Below, piece after piece: positions 16,367-25,450 of a stretch of DNA of 64,000 bases; the first letter of the stretch is position 1; the number at the start of each line of letters is the position of its first letter. This DNA comes from Streptomyces nigra (GTDB taxonomy: Bacteria; Actinomycetota; Actinomycetes; Streptomycetales; Streptomycetaceae). The position numbers were made by a program, and so were the translations under genes. Where the stretch lies: NCBI RefSeq assembly GCF_003074055.1, contig NZ_CP029043.1, positions 3,960,501-4,024,500 of the forward strand. Direction: 5' to 3'. The notes below the pieces were generated by a model. The model was not told the DNA's origin, did no database searches, and saw only the letters and a list, made by a program, of their open reading frames with translations.

Positions 16367-16528
16367 TTCGGGGCTCCTCGGGCCTGCGAGGGGTGGTTCG
16401 AGGGGGTCCCTCGACATTACTGGCTACATTACTAAGCGGTAACTTATGCAGTCCTCTGAGACTACCCGCATCCTCCGTCGCACTGTAGCCAGGGGCGGGG
16501 TGATCTGGATCGCTGAGGCTTGCCTTAA

Positions 16529-16582
16529 GAACCGATCGGTTCCCGATCGGGAACCGATTGCGATCCGATCATGAACCGATCG
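16529..16582. promoter_or_regulatory. three phased GAACCGAT repeats with overlapping palindromes
   Basis: GAACCGAT occurs at 16529, 16551 and 16573, exactly 22 bp apart. The first is part of the 14-bp palindrome GAACCGATCGGTTC (16529-16542), which overlaps the 18-bp palindrome GGTTCCCGATCGGGAACC (16538-16555). The array lies in the divergent gap between the Fe-S oxidoreductase and the MraY-like gene, about two helical turns per repeat. This is the layout of a cooperative operator; the regulator is unknown. Confidence 0.6.
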
Positions 16583-16626
16583 TGTTATTCATGCCGAAAT
16601 GGTATATACGGCACTAATCTGGCTCC

Positions 16627-17690
16627 GTGCTCTACGGGATCACCGCCGCCACCACCGCGCTCCTGGTCACCGCCCTGCTGGCGGCGCTGCTCCGTCTGCC
16701 CGCTCTGCGGTTCGGCATTCTCGACCGGCGCCGACAGCGACCCCTGCCCCTGCTCGGCGGAGTGGCGGTCGCCCTGGTGACCTGCCTGGTCGCCGCCGCC
16801 GGCGAGTGGACCGGGTACGCCCGGCTGGGCTCGGAGACCATGCGGCTGCTGGTCGCCGCGGGCGCCGTCGCCCTGCTCGGGCTCGTCGCCGACGTACGGC
16901 GGGTGAAGGCGCGATTCCTCGTCGGCGGTACGGCCGTCGCGGCGGCCTGCGTGGTGCCGTACGGGGACACCGGGTTCTGGCTGGGGTGTCGGCCGTCGCC
17001 TGGATCGTCCTGGTCGCCGTCGGTTTCAAGGCGCTGGACCACGCGGACGCGCTCGCCGGAACCGTGGGAGTGCTCACCGCCTTCGGGGTGGGCGTCTGCG
17101 CGGCGGCCGAGGTGATGGACGAGCTGGCGGTGCTGCTGAGCGTGCTCGCCGCCGCCCTGACCGGCTTCCTGCTGCCGAACTGGCATCCCGCGCGGGTCGG
17201 ACTCGGCGCGACCGGCTCGCTCTTCGTCGGGTTCGTACTGGCGTCGTCGGCGGTGATCACCCGGGCCGGGCACGACCCGGCCGCAAGCGCCGGGGTCCTC
17301 TACGGGCTGTCCGCGCTCGCCGTCGCCGATCTGGTCCTGGTCACCGTCTCGCGTCGGCTGGCCGGACGGCCGCTGCTGCGGGGCGCGCCGGACCATCTGG
17401 CCCACCGGCTGCGCCGGGCCGGGCTCACCCCGCAGGGCACGACCGTCCTGCTGGGCGCCGCCGCGCTGCCCGGGGTCGTCGTCGGCGTCCTGGTGCATCT
17501 GGGGCGGCTCGGCGCGACGGCCGCGTGGTGGGTCGGGGCGGGCTCCGCCCTCGTCGTCCTCGCGCTGCTGCACATCAAGCCCTACGGCCCCAGGCGTCAA
17601 CCTCGTGTGCCGGTGCAGGACTCCGTTCATGCATCCCGGCGTATGGCATCCTCGCAGGTAGGCGCGCAGTTGCGTGTAAGGAACGGATAA
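16627..17690 (+). pseudogene. MraY/WecA-like phosphoglycosyl transferase, single-base frameshift
   Basis: Two overlapping frames together encode one polytopic membrane protein of about 354 residues. The first frame starts at GTG 16627 and carries the early motif LDRRRQRPLPLLGGVAVALV, like the D-x3-R-x4-P-x-P-x-GG of polyprenyl-phosphate sugar-1-phosphate transferases. The match continues in another frame from about 16983, including GFKALDHADALAGTVG, which corresponds to the family's D-G-x-D-G-L-A loop. One G appears to be missing from the G run at 16983-16986. The enzyme would transfer a sugar phosphate to a lipid carrier for cell-wall or surface polymer synthesis. Upstream, TAATCT lies six bases before GTG, suggesting a leaderless transcript. 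It may be a real frameshift or a homopolymer sequencing error. Confidence 0.75.
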
Positions 17691-17692
17691 GA

Positions 17693-17713
17693 CTTGAGTG
17701 AGGTCGACTCAGC
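17693..17713 (+). promoter_or_regulatory. HAIR site 1 upstream of dnaK (imperfect)
   Basis: CTTGAGT-N7-ACTCAGC, matching the HspR-binding inverted repeat CTTGAGT-N7-ACTCAAG except in the last two bases. It lies 72 bp upstream of the dnaK start, just after the end of the MraY-like gene. Confidence 0.75.
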
Positions 17714-17744
17714 TCTGTTGACCCGTCGCGAGCGGTCATGCACA

Positions 17745-17765
17745 CTTGAGTCCGTTCCACTCAAG
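17745..17765 (+). promoter_or_regulatory. HAIR site 2 upstream of dnaK (perfect)
   Basis: CTTGAGT-N7-ACTCAAG exactly, ending 19 bp before the dnaK ATG. It overlaps a possible -10 region (CACACT 17741-17746) paired with TTGACC at 17718-17723 (17-bp spacing), so HspR binding would block the promoter. Confidence 0.93.
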
Positions 17766-17784
17766 TCAGCTGGAGGAATCAACC

Positions 17785-19629
17785 ATGGCACGTGCGGTCG
17801 GCATCGACCTGGGCACGACTAACTCCGTCGTCAGCGTTCTGGAGGGCGGCGAGCCCACCGTCATCACCAACGCCGAGGGCGCCAGGACCACGCCGTCCGT
17901 CGTCGCCTTCGCCAAGAACGGCGAGGTGCTCGTCGGCGAGGTCGCCAAGCGTCAGGCGGTGACCAACGTGGACCGGACCATCCGTTCCGTGAAGCGTCAC
18001 ATGGGCACCGACTGGAAGATGGAGCTCGACGGGAAGCCCTTCAACCCGCAGCAGATCTCCGCCTTCATCCTCCAGAAGCTGAAGCGCGACGCCGAGTCGT
18101 ACCTGGGCGAGAAGGTCACGGACGCGGTCATCACCGTCCCCGCCTACTTCAACGACTCCGAGCGCCAGGCGACGAAGGAGGCCGGCGAGATCGCCGGTCT
18201 GAACGTCCTGCGCATCGTCAACGAGCCCACCGCGGCCGCGCTGGCGTACGGCCTCGACAAGGACGACCAGACGATCCTCGTCTTCGACCTCGGTGGCGGC
18301 ACCTTCGACGTGTCTCTCCTGGAGATCGGCGACGGCGTCGTCGAGGTGAAGGCCACCAACGGTGACAACCACCTCGGTGGTGACGACTGGGACCAGCGTG
18401 TCGTCGACTACCTGGTGAAGCAGTTCCAGTCCGGTCACGGCGTGGACCTGTCCAAGGACAAGATGGCTCTGCAGCGTCTGCGTGAGGCTGCCGAGAAGGC
18501 GAAGATCGAGCTGTCCTCGTCCACCGAGACCTCGATCAACCTGCCCTACATCACCGCCTCCGCCGAAGGCCCGCTGCACCTGGACGAGAAGCTCACCCGG
18601 GCTCAGTTCCAGCAGCTGACGGCCGACCTGCTGGAGCGCTGCAAGACCCCGTTCTTCAACGTCATGAAGGACGCCGGCGTCTCCATCAACGAGATCGACC
18701 ACGTCGTCCTCGTCGGTGGCTCCACCCGTATGCCCGCGGTCGCCGAGCTCGTGAGGGAGCTGACCGGCGGCAAGGAGGCCAACAAGGGCGTGAACCCGGA
18801 CGAGGTCGTCGCCATCGGCGCCTCGCTCCAGGCCGGTGTCCTCAAGGGTGAGGTCAAGGACGTCCTGCTCCTCGACGTGACCCCGCTGTCCCTCGGTATC
18901 GAGACCAAGGGCGGCATCATGACCAAGCTCATCGAGCGCAACACCACGATCCCGACCAAGCGGTCCGAGATCTTCACGACGGCCGAGGACAACCAGCCGT
19001 CCGTGCAGATCCAGGTCTACCAGGGCGAGCGCGAGATCGCGGCGTACAACAAGAAGCTCGGGATGTTCGAGCTGACCGGTCTGCCGCCGGCGCCGCGTGG
19101 CGTCCCGCAGATCGAGGTGTCCTTCGACATCGACGCCAACGGCATCATGCACGTGACCGCCAAGGACCTGGGCACGGGCAAGGAGCAGAAGATGACCGTC
19201 ACCGGTGGCTCCTCGCTGCCGAAGGACGAGGTCAACCGGATGCGCGAAGAGGCCGAGAAGTACGCGGAGGAGGACCACGCCCGCCGCGAGGCCGCCGAGG
19301 CGCGCAACCAGGGCGAGCAGCTCGTCTACCAGACGGAGAAGTTCCTCAAGGACAACGAGGACAAGGTCCCGGCCGAGGTCAAGACCGAGGTCGAGTCCGC
19401 CGTCGAGGAGCTGAAGGCCGCGCTCAAGGGCGAGGACACCGCGGAGATCCGCACGGCCACCGAGAAGGTCGCCGCGGTCTCCCAGAAGGTCGGCCAGGCC
19501 ATGTACGCCGACGCCCAGGCCGCCGGTGCCGGCGCCGAGGGTGCCGAGGCCGGTGGCGCCAAGGCCGCCGACGACGACGTGGTGGACGCCGAGATCGTGG
19601 ACGACGAGCGTAAGGACGGTGCCGCGTAA
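17785..19629 (+). CDS. dnaK: chaperone DnaK (Hsp70)
   Basis: Full-length 614-residue Hsp70. The nucleotide-binding domain opens with [18 protein letters not shown], and carries [16 protein letters not shown] and [13 protein letters not shown]; the actinobacterial/Gram-positive form lacks the 24-residue insertion of proteobacterial DnaK. The substrate-binding domain follows from about residue 360, with the helical lid and a low-complexity Ala/Gly/Glu tail ending DDERKDGAA. Folds client proteins with DnaJ and GrpE, and in Streptomyces is the known corepressor of HspR. ATG 17785 follows GGAGG at good spacing; the open frame begins earlier, but inside the HAIR site. First gene of a four-gene operon: its TAA overlaps the grpE ATG. 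Confidence 0.99.
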   Translation: MARAVGIDLGTTNSVVSVLEGGEPTVITNAEGARTTPSVVAFAKNGEVLVGEVAKRQAVTNVDRTIRSVKRHMGTDWKMELDGKPFNPQQISAFILQKLKRDAESYLGEKVTDAVITVPAYFNDSERQATKEAGEIAGLNVLRIVNEPTAAALAYGLDKDDQTILVFDLGGGTFDVSLLEIGDGVVEVKATNGDNHLGGDDWDQRVVDYLVKQFQSGHGVDLSKDKMALQRLREAAEKAKIELSSSTETSINLPYITASAEGPLHLDEKLTRAQFQQLTADLLERCKTPFFNVMKDAGVSINEIDHVVLVGGSTRMPAVAELVRELTGGKEANKGVNPDEVVAIGASLQAGVLKGEVKDVLLLDVTPLSLGIETKGGIMTKLIERNTTIPTKRSEIFTTAEDNQPSVQIQVYQGEREIAAYNKKLGMFELTGLPPAPRGVPQIEVSFDIDANGIMHVTAKDLGTGKEQKMTVTGGSSLPKDEVNRMREEAEKYAEEDHARREAAEARNQGEQLVYQTEKFLKDNEDKVPAEVKTEVESAVEELKAALKGEDTAEIRTATEKVAAVSQKVGQAMYADAQAAGAGAEGAEAGGAKAADDDVVDAEIVDDERKDGAA

Positions 19630-20273
19630 TGACGGAGGAGACCCCGGGCTTCGAGGAGAAGCCCGACGTCCCCTCCGGCGCCACCCCTGACGACGCCGAG
19701 CCGAAGGCGGCCCCCCACGAGGGGACGGCCCCGGCCGGGGACGGACACGCAGACCCGGGCCTGGTGGCCCAGCTGGACCAGGTGCGCACCGCGCTCGGCG
19801 AGCGCACCGCGGACCTCCAGCGGCTCCAGGCCGAGTACCAGAACTACCGCCGCCGCGTGGAGCGGGACCGGATCACGGTCAAGGAGATCGCCGTCGCGAA
19901 CCTCCTGACCGAGCTCCTGCCCGTGCTCGACGACATCGGCCGCGCGCGGGAACACGGCGAGCTCGTCGGCGGGTTCAAGTCCGTCGCGGAGTCGCTGGAG
20001 ACCGTCGCGGCGAAGATGGGCCTCCAGCAGTTCGGCAAGGAGGGCGAGCCCTTCGACCCGACGATCCACGAGGCGCTGATGCACAGCTACGCGCCGGACG
20101 TCACCGAGACGACCTGCGTCGCGATCCTCCAGCCGGGGTATCGCATCGGCGAACGCACCATCCGCCCCGCGCGGGTGGCCGTAGCCGAGCCCCAGCCGGG
20201 CGCGCAGACCGTCAAGGAGGAGTCCGCGGAGGCGGCCGACGACAAGGAGAGCGGTGGCCCGGACGAGGGCTGA
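19629..20273 (+). CDS. grpE: nucleotide exchange factor GrpE
   Basis: A 214-residue DnaK exchange factor. A disordered acidic/Pro-rich N-terminus (1-50) precedes the long coiled coil (VAQLDQVRTALGERTADLQR to LQAEYQNYRRRVERDR) and a C-terminal beta domain with the conserved EGEPFDPTIHEALMHSY and YRIGERTIRPARVAVAEP blocks. It releases ADP from DnaK. The ATG overlaps the dnaK stop in TAATG, so the two are translationally coupled. The Lys/Glu-rich tail is typical for the streptomycete form. Confidence 0.98.
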   Translation: MTEETPGFEEKPDVPSGATPDDAEPKAAPHEGTAPAGDGHADPGLVAQLDQVRTALGERTADLQRLQAEYQNYRRRVERDRITVKEIAVANLLTELLPVLDDIGRAREHGELVGGFKSVAESLETVAAKMGLQQFGKEGEPFDPTIHEALMHSYAPDVTETTCVAILQPGYRIGERTIRPARVAVAEPQPGAQTVKEESAEAADDKESGGPDEG

Positions 20274-20306
20274 CGTTGAACCGATGAGGAAGGAGGGACG
20301 TCGAGG

Positions 20307-21488
20307 ATGAGCACCAAGGACTTCATCGAGAAGGACTACTACAAGGTCCTCGGCGTCCCCAAGGACGCCACCGAGGCCGAGATCAAGAAGGCGTACCGGA
20401 AGCTCGCCCGCGAGTTCCACCCGGACGCCAACAAGGGCAACGCCAAGGCCGAGGAGCGTTTCAAGGAGATCTCCGAGGCGAACGACATCCTCGGCGACCC
20501 CAAGAAGCGCAAGGAGTACGACGAGGCCCGCGCCCTGTTCGGCAACGGCGGCTTCCGCCCGGGCCCGGGCGGCGCGGGCGGCTCGTTCAACTTCGACCTG
20601 AGCGATCTCTTCGGGGGCGCGCAGGGCGGCGGCCAGGCCGGAGCCGGCGGCTTCGGCGGCGGGCTGGGCGATGTCTTCGGTGGCCTGTTCAACCGGGGCG
20701 GACCGGGGACGACCCGTACCCAGCCCCGGCGCGGCCAGGACATCGACACCGAGGTCAGCCTCAGCTTCACCGAGGCGATCGAGGGTGCGACGGTCCCGCT
20801 GCGGATGTCCTCCCAGTCGCCGTGCAAGGCGTGCGCCGGCACCGGTGACAAGAACGGCACCCCGCGTGTGTGCCCGACCTGTGTCGGCACCGGCCAGGTG
20901 GCCCGCGGCTCGGGCGGCGGCTTCTCGCTGACCGACCCGTGCCCGGACTGCAAGGGCCGCGGTCTGATCGCCGAGCACCCGTGCGCGGAGTGCAAGGGCA
21001 GCGGCCGGGCCAAGTCGTCCCGGACGATGCAGGTCCGCATCCCCGCCGGGGTGTCCGACGGGCAGCGCATCCGGCTGCGCGGCAAGGGCGCGCCCGGCGA
21101 GCGGGGCGGCCCCGCCGGTGACCTGTACGTCACCGTCCACGTCGACCCGCACCCGGTCTTCGGGCGCAAGGACGACAACCTGACGGTGACCGTCCCCGTG
21201 ACGTTCGCGGAGGCGGCCCTCGGCGGCGAGGTCAGGGTCCCGACCCTGGGCGGTCCCGCCGTGACCCTGAAGCTGCCGCCGGGCACGCCCAACGGGCGCA
21301 CCATGCGGGCGCGGGGCAAGGGCGCGGTCCGCAAGGACGGCACCCGCGGGGACCTGCTGATCACCGTCGAGGTGAGTGTCCCGAAGGACGTGACGGGGAA
21401 GGCTCGTGAAGCGCTGGAGGCGTATCGCGAGGCGACCGCGGGCGAGGACCCGCGGGCGGAGCTGTTCCAGGCCGCGAAGGGAGCATGA
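20307..21488 (+). CDS. dnaJ: chaperone DnaJ (type I Hsp40)
   Basis: A 393-residue type I J-protein. The J domain (residues about 9-75) contains HPD in the KLAREFHPDANKGN loop. A Gly/Phe-rich linker follows (GGFRPGPGGAGG...). Four zinc-centre repeats of the C-x2-C-x-G-x-G type are intact: CKACAGTG, CPTCVGTG, CPDCKGRG, CAECKGSG. The C-terminal peptide-binding domain follows. It delivers substrates to DnaK and stimulates its ATPase. There is a 33-nt gap after grpE containing a GAAGGAGGG site, and the 3' end overlaps hspR by four bases (ATGA). Confidence 0.99.
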   Translation: MSTKDFIEKDYYKVLGVPKDATEAEIKKAYRKLAREFHPDANKGNAKAEERFKEISEANDILGDPKKRKEYDEARALFGNGGFRPGPGGAGGSFNFDLSDLFGGAQGGGQAGAGGFGGGLGDVFGGLFNRGGPGTTRTQPRRGQDIDTEVSLSFTEAIEGATVPLRMSSQSPCKACAGTGDKNGTPRVCPTCVGTGQVARGSGGGFSLTDPCPDCKGRGLIAEHPCAECKGSGRAKSSRTMQVRIPAGVSDGQRIRLRGKGAPGERGGPAGDLYVTVHVDPHPVFGRKDDNLTVTVPVTFAEAALGGEVRVPTLGGPAVTLKLPPGTPNGRTMRARGKGAVRKDGTRGDLLITVEVSVPKDVTGKAREALEAYREATAGEDPRAELFQAAKGA

Positions 21489-21940
21489 GTCAGATGGACG
21501 GTCGTCGGCGCAACCCGTATGAACTGACCGAGGAGACCCCGGTCTACGTCATCTCGGTGGCGGCCCAGCTGTCCGGCCTGCACCCGCAGACCCTCCGTCA
21601 GTACGACCGCCTCGGCCTGGTCTCCCCGGACCGCACGCCCGGGCGGGGCCGGCGCTACTCGGCCCGCGACATCGAACTGCTCCGCCAGGTGCAGCAGTTG
21701 TCGCAGGACGAGGGCATCAACCTGGCCGGCATCAAGCGCATCATCGAACTGGAGAACCAGGTCGCCGCGCTCCAGACCCGCGTCGCCGAACTGCAGGCGG
21801 CCCTGGACGGCGCGGCGGCGACGATGCGCCAGCGCGAGGCGGCGGTGCACGCGTCGTACCGCCGCGACCTGGTCCCGTACCAGGAGGTCCAGCAGACCAG
21901 CGCCCTGGTCGTCTGGCGCCCGAAGCGCGCGAAGGACTAG
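21485..21940 (+). CDS. hspR: heat-shock repressor HspR (MerR family)
   Basis: A 151-residue MerR-type regulator. The winged helix at about 19-90 begins VYVISVAAQLSGLHPQTLRQ and contains RTPGRGRRYSARDIELLRQV. A coiled coil (IKRIIELENQVAALQTRVAEL) follows, then a basic C-terminus. In Streptomyces HspR binds HAIR sequences (CTTGAGT-N7-ACTCAAG) and represses dnaK, clpB and lon with DnaK as corepressor. The window carries such sites upstream of dnaK (two) and clpB (one), in line with that. Its start overlaps the dnaJ stop, so it is the last gene of the dnaK operon. A strong hairpin terminator follows. Confidence 0.98.
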   Translation: MSQMDGRRRNPYELTEETPVYVISVAAQLSGLHPQTLRQYDRLGLVSPDRTPGRGRRYSARDIELLRQVQQLSQDEGINLAGIKRIIELENQVAALQTRVAELQAALDGAAATMRQREAAVHASYRRDLVPYQEVQQTSALVVWRPKRAKD

Positions 21941-21968
21941 CCCGGCCACGCACAGCCACAAAAACGGA

Positions 21969-22001
21969 AAAGGGGCCCGGAGATCTTCTCCGGGCCCCTT
22001 T
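21969..22001. terminator. bidirectional terminator after hspR
   Basis: Perfect 15-bp stem (AAAGGGGCCCGGAGA and its inverse) with a three-base loop, bordered by A-rich and T-rich ends. It separates the dnaK operon from the convergent PA14/FN3 gene. Confidence 0.92.
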
Positions 22002-22020
22002 CGTGTGCGCTGTGACGAGG

Positions 22021-23685
22021 TCAGCGGTTCACGGTGAACTCGAGCCAGGCGCCGCGCTCACCGGTGCGGCCGTAGGCGTCCACGGCGAACACGGTCACCA
22101 TGCAGGGGCCGTTGTACGGAGGGGTCCACTCGATGGTGCCGGTCGTCGACATGTGGCCGAGGCCGCTGTCGCCGCACGCGCCCGAGATGTCCCAGGTGTA
22201 CCCCTGCAGCAGCCGTCCCTCGTCGCCCGCCCCCGGTTCGGCCTTCACGATGATGGGATGGCGGGTACCGCCGGAGGAGACCAGGGTCAGCCGCGGCTGG
22301 GCGGGGCCCGTCGCGGTGGCCGGGGTGAGCCGGTCCACGGTCAGCTGCGGGGAGGGCACGGAGTCGGCACCCGTGCCGTCGACGGCGGCCACGTAGTAGT
22401 ACGCCTTGCCCTTCGGGGCGGTGCGGTCCTCGTACGACGCCGTCGAGACGCTGCCCAGCAGTGTCCAGCCGCCGTCCGCCGCCGTCCGGCGGTAGACCCG
22501 GTAGGAGGAGGCGGCCGGGGAGCCCTGCGCGGGCGTCCAGCGCAGCCACGTCATCGAGTCCCCGAGCGTGCTCGTCAGGCCGGAGGGCGCGGGCGTCGTG
22601 GAGGCCGCGGGACGGGTGACGACCTGGGGCTCGGAGGGCGCGGCGATGTTCCCGGCCGCGTCGACGGCCTGCACCGTGTAGCGGTAGGCCGAGCCGACGG
22701 GAGCCGTGACGTCCGTCCATGACGTACCGAGCACGAGGGTGGGGCCGTCCGGGTCGGACTGGCCGTCCGGCGCACCCCACACCTCGTAGTGGTGCACGTC
22801 CTTCGCCGTGGAGGCCGGCCAGCTGACGGAGTTGCCCGCGGTCGTGCCCAGCACCGCGACCGGCCCGACCCGCCCGGGGGGCGTGAGGTCGACCGTCGTC
22901 ACCGGCTGGTCCGTGGAGCCTGTGCTTTCGTTGCCCGCCTTGTCCCTGGCGCGGACCTCGTAGTAGTAGGTCGCGCCCGTCTTCGGGAGGGTCGTGTCCG
23001 TGTACGAGGTGGAGGTGGTCGTCGCGAGGGGCGTGGCGCTGAACGAGGCGCCCTTGAGGCGGCGGTAGACGCGGTAGCCGGAGAGGTCCATCTCCTTGCT
23101 CGCGGTCCAGGTGAGTTTCGTCTTGCCGGTGGTGGTGTCGTAGACGGCCTTCGCGCCGGTGGGGGCGAGGGGTTTCGTCTTGTCCACCGAGGCGGTGGTG
23201 CGGGGGGTGTACGTGAACTTGACCTTGGCGCTGCCGGTCCAGTTGACGTAGTCCACGCGCAGGGTGTGTCTGCCGGAGGGGATGGTGAGGTTCAGGGTCT
23301 TGGTGACCGTGGTGGAGGTGTTCTTCCACAGGTCGATCTTGCGGGTGCCGTCGAGGTGGACGCGGATGCCGTCGAGGGCGGAGGCGGTGAGGGTGAAGGG
23401 GCCGCCGGAGCCGAAGTCGCGGGTGACGCTCCAGCGGACGCCGAAGTTGTCCTTCGGGAGTCCGGTGATGGGGGCGCCGGTCCAGCTCTGGTCGATGGCG
23501 CTGTCGCAGTCCGTCTTCTTGGCGGTGCCGGAGAAGGACGTGTTCGCGAAGAACTGCCGTTTGAAGACCGGTGACGTGCAGGTCACCGCGGCCGACGCCG
23601 GGGTGACCGTGGTGAGCAGGGTGCCCGCGGTGGCGAGCGCGACCGTCGTCGCCGCGGCGGCGGTCGCGCGTCTGGCTGGGTTCAT
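22021..23685 (-). CDS. secreted PA14-FN3 domain protein
   Basis: A 554-residue exported protein. Residues 1-33 are a Sec-type signal (NPARRATAAAATTVALATAG ... TPASAA). A PA14-like sugar-binding domain follows at about 35-180 (FKRQFFANTSFSGTAKKTDC, WSVTRDFGSGGPFTL, YVNWTGSAKVKFTY). Then come three fibronectin type III repeats, each marked by the GYRVYRR or SYRVYRR strand and the YYYEVRARDKAGN-type C-strand. A C-terminal domain with Cys residues ends the protein. It is probably a surface-active binding protein or a scaffold for extracellular carbohydrate. The ATG at 23685 has AGAGGA seven bases upstream; the frame is open further upstream but with no signal. Confidence 0.93.
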   Translation of the reverse strand: MNPARRATAAAATTVALATAGTLLTTVTPASAAVTCTSPVFKRQFFANTSFSGTAKKTDCDSAIDQSWTGAPITGLPKDNFGVRWSVTRDFGSGGPFTLTASALDGIRVHLDGTRKIDLWKNTSTTVTKTLNLTIPSGRHTLRVDYVNWTGSAKVKFTYTPRTTASVDKTKPLAPTGAKAVYDTTTGKTKLTWTASKEMDLSGYRVYRRLKGASFSATPLATTTSTSYTDTTLPKTGATYYYEVRARDKAGNESTGSTDQPVTTVDLTPPGRVGPVAVLGTTAGNSVSWPASTAKDVHHYEVWGAPDGQSDPDGPTLVLGTSWTDVTAPVGSAYRYTVQAVDAAGNIAAPSEPQVVTRPAASTTPAPSGLTSTLGDSMTWLRWTPAQGSPAASSYRVYRRTAADGGWTLLGSVSTASYEDRTAPKGKAYYYVAAVDGTGADSVPSPQLTVDRLTPATATGPAQPRLTLVSSGGTRHPIIVKAEPGAGDEGRLLQGYTWDISGACGDSGLGHMSTTGTIEWTPPYNGPCMVTVFAVDAYGRTGERGAWLEFTVNR

Positions 23686-23977
23686 TCGATCCTCTGGTCG
23701 AGTACGGGACGGCGGTGCGAGCCGTCCTGAACAGGACTCACCACGAACGGGGTTGGTTGTACGGATTCCGCTACCGCCTCCGCCTGCTCGCCGGGTGGGA
23801 TCCGGTGGAGGGGGTGTAACAGGTGAATCGCGAAGTTCCGCAATGTCTTTACATGATCGACGGAGCGTAGTGTTGCGCACTCGTTAAGTGGTTCCGCTTG
23901 ACGCTGGGGGGCGTCGGCGCGTTGTCTTTTCAGACATTGGGGCGCAATGGAGCGCCCGTGTCCCGAAGGCACCAGAA
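23686..23977. other. divergent promoter region, PA14/FN3 and sugar-binding genes
   Basis: About 290 bases with no convincing gene. It should hold promoters for both divergent secreted-protein genes. Nothing specific was identified beyond a GAAGG site near 23965 preceding GTG 23978. Confidence 0.4.
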
Positions 23978-25116
23978 GTGAGCTTCTCTATGCGTCCCTT
24001 GCGCTCTCTGCGCCGTACCGCCACCGCCGTGGCCGCCGCTTCCACGATGACCCTCGCGCTGGGCGCGTGCGGGGGCTGGGGGTAACGGGCGACAGCAGCG
24101 AGGCGAGCCCGACGAAGGGCAACGACGTCACCGTGGGCCTGCTGCTGCCGGAGACCGCGAACACCCGGTACGACAAGTTCGACTACCCCATCATCAAGAA
24201 GAAGGTGGAGAGCCTCACCAGCCGGCAGGGCAAGGTCGTCTACCGCAACGCCGACGCGGACGCGAAGAAGCAGGCGGAGCAGCTCCAGCAGATGGTCGAC
24301 GACCAGGTCGACGTCATCCTGCTGGACGCCGTGGACGCGCACGCCATCGCGGGCGGTGTGGAGAAGGCCAAGGACGCCGGTATCCCGGTCATCGCCTACG
24401 ACCGCCTCGCCGAGGGCCCGATCGACGCCTACGTCTCCTTCGACAACGAGCTGGTCGGCGAGGTGCAGGCCCGCTCGCTGCTGGAGGCGATGGGCGACGT
24501 CGACTCGTCGGACAAGATCGTCATGATGAACGGCTCGCTCACCGACCCCAACGCCAAGCAGTTCAAGTCGGGCGCGCTCTCCGAGCTCAAGGGCACGGTG
24601 GACATAGCCAAGTCGTACGACACCAAGGACTGGAAGCCGGAGAACGCCCAGGCCAACATGACCGAGGCGCTCAACGAGATCGGCCTCAACAACATCAAGG
24701 GTGTCTACTCCGCCAACGACGGCATGGCCGGCGGTGTCATCAAGGCCCTGAAGGCCGCAGGCGTGACCCAGCTGCCGCCCATCACCGGGCAGGACGCCGA
24801 ACTGGACGCCGTGCAGCGCATCCTGAGCGGCGAGCAGTACATGAGCGTGTACAAGTCCTACCCGCACGAGGCCGAGAGCGCCGCCGAGATGGCCGTCGCC
24901 AAGGTCCAGGGCAAGGACATCCAGTTCGACTCCCTCACCCAGGACCAGGTCGACAGCCCCACCCACCAGGACATCCCGGCGCTGCTGGTCCCGGTGTCCG
25001 CCCTGACCAAGTCGAACATCGACAAGACGGTCCTGGCCGACGGCATCTACAAGCTGTCCGAGATCTGCACGGCCAAGTACAAGGCAGCGTGCCAGCAGGC
25101 GGGCCTCAACAAGTAG
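23978..25116 (+). pseudogene. sugar ABC transporter substrate-binding lipoprotein, single-base frameshift
   Basis: The N-terminus and the mature protein are in different frames. Starting at GTG 23978 (GAAGG eight bases upstream), the first frame encodes a perfect lipoprotein signal ending LALGACGGWG and then stops at TAA 24083-24085. The mature type I periplasmic binding protein lies in the next frame: VTVGLLLPETANTRYDKFDY, VDVILLDAVDAHAIA, and a C-terminus ENAQANMTEALNEIGL and ITGQDAELDAVQRIL, resembling xylose/ribose-binding proteins. One G appears to be missing from the run near 24080. No permease or ATPase gene is adjacent, so this would be an orphan receptor. Either a true loss of export or a homopolymer error. 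Confidence 0.8.
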
Positions 25117-25450
25117 CCGCCGACGGACGATCCAGGGGAGCCGCCGGGGCATCGCGCCCCGGCGGCTCCCGCGTTGTCCGGACCCCTCGACGGACCTCAT
25201 GGGCGGAGATCGGCCTGTGCGCGGCCTACACGGCTGAAAACACCCCATCAGCTTGTTGCAGACCGGCGCCCCTGAGGGACGGAAATACCAGGATGTAACG
25301 GGATGTTGTGGCCCGGCGCGCGCCGGGAGCCGTGTTGCGGACCACGGCCCGTCCGCGCATAGTTGCGCTGCGGAAGCGCGAGCGAACCTCAGGCCCGCAG
25401 GGCCGGGCGCGGTACCGGCGCGCGAGGCGAGACCGGGGGTGGATGGAGCG
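25117..25450. other. gap between sugar-binding gene and LuxR regulator
   Basis: A 334-base non-coding stretch. It opens with a perfect 14-bp terminator stem (25137-25150 and 25156-25169). The remaining 280 bases are less GC-rich than average and probably contain the promoter of the LuxR-type gene; no operator was recognised. Confidence 0.6.
25137..25169 (+). terminator. terminator after sugar-binding gene
   Basis: GGAGCCGCCGGGGC and its perfect inverse enclose a five-base loop, 21 nt after the TAG stop. Confidence 0.85.

Noticed and set aside
14054..16435. A 793-residue plus-strand frame over the Fe-S oxidoreductase gene
   Set aside because: It is a low-complexity, Leu/Val/Asp/Gly-rich antisense frame; the minus-strand product has clear Fe-S and CCG motifs.
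16515..16540. An iron box (DmdR/IdeR) near the Fe-S oxidoreductase gene, around TGAGGCTTGCCTTAA
   Set aside because: Only about half of the consensus positions fit, and the second half-site is missing.
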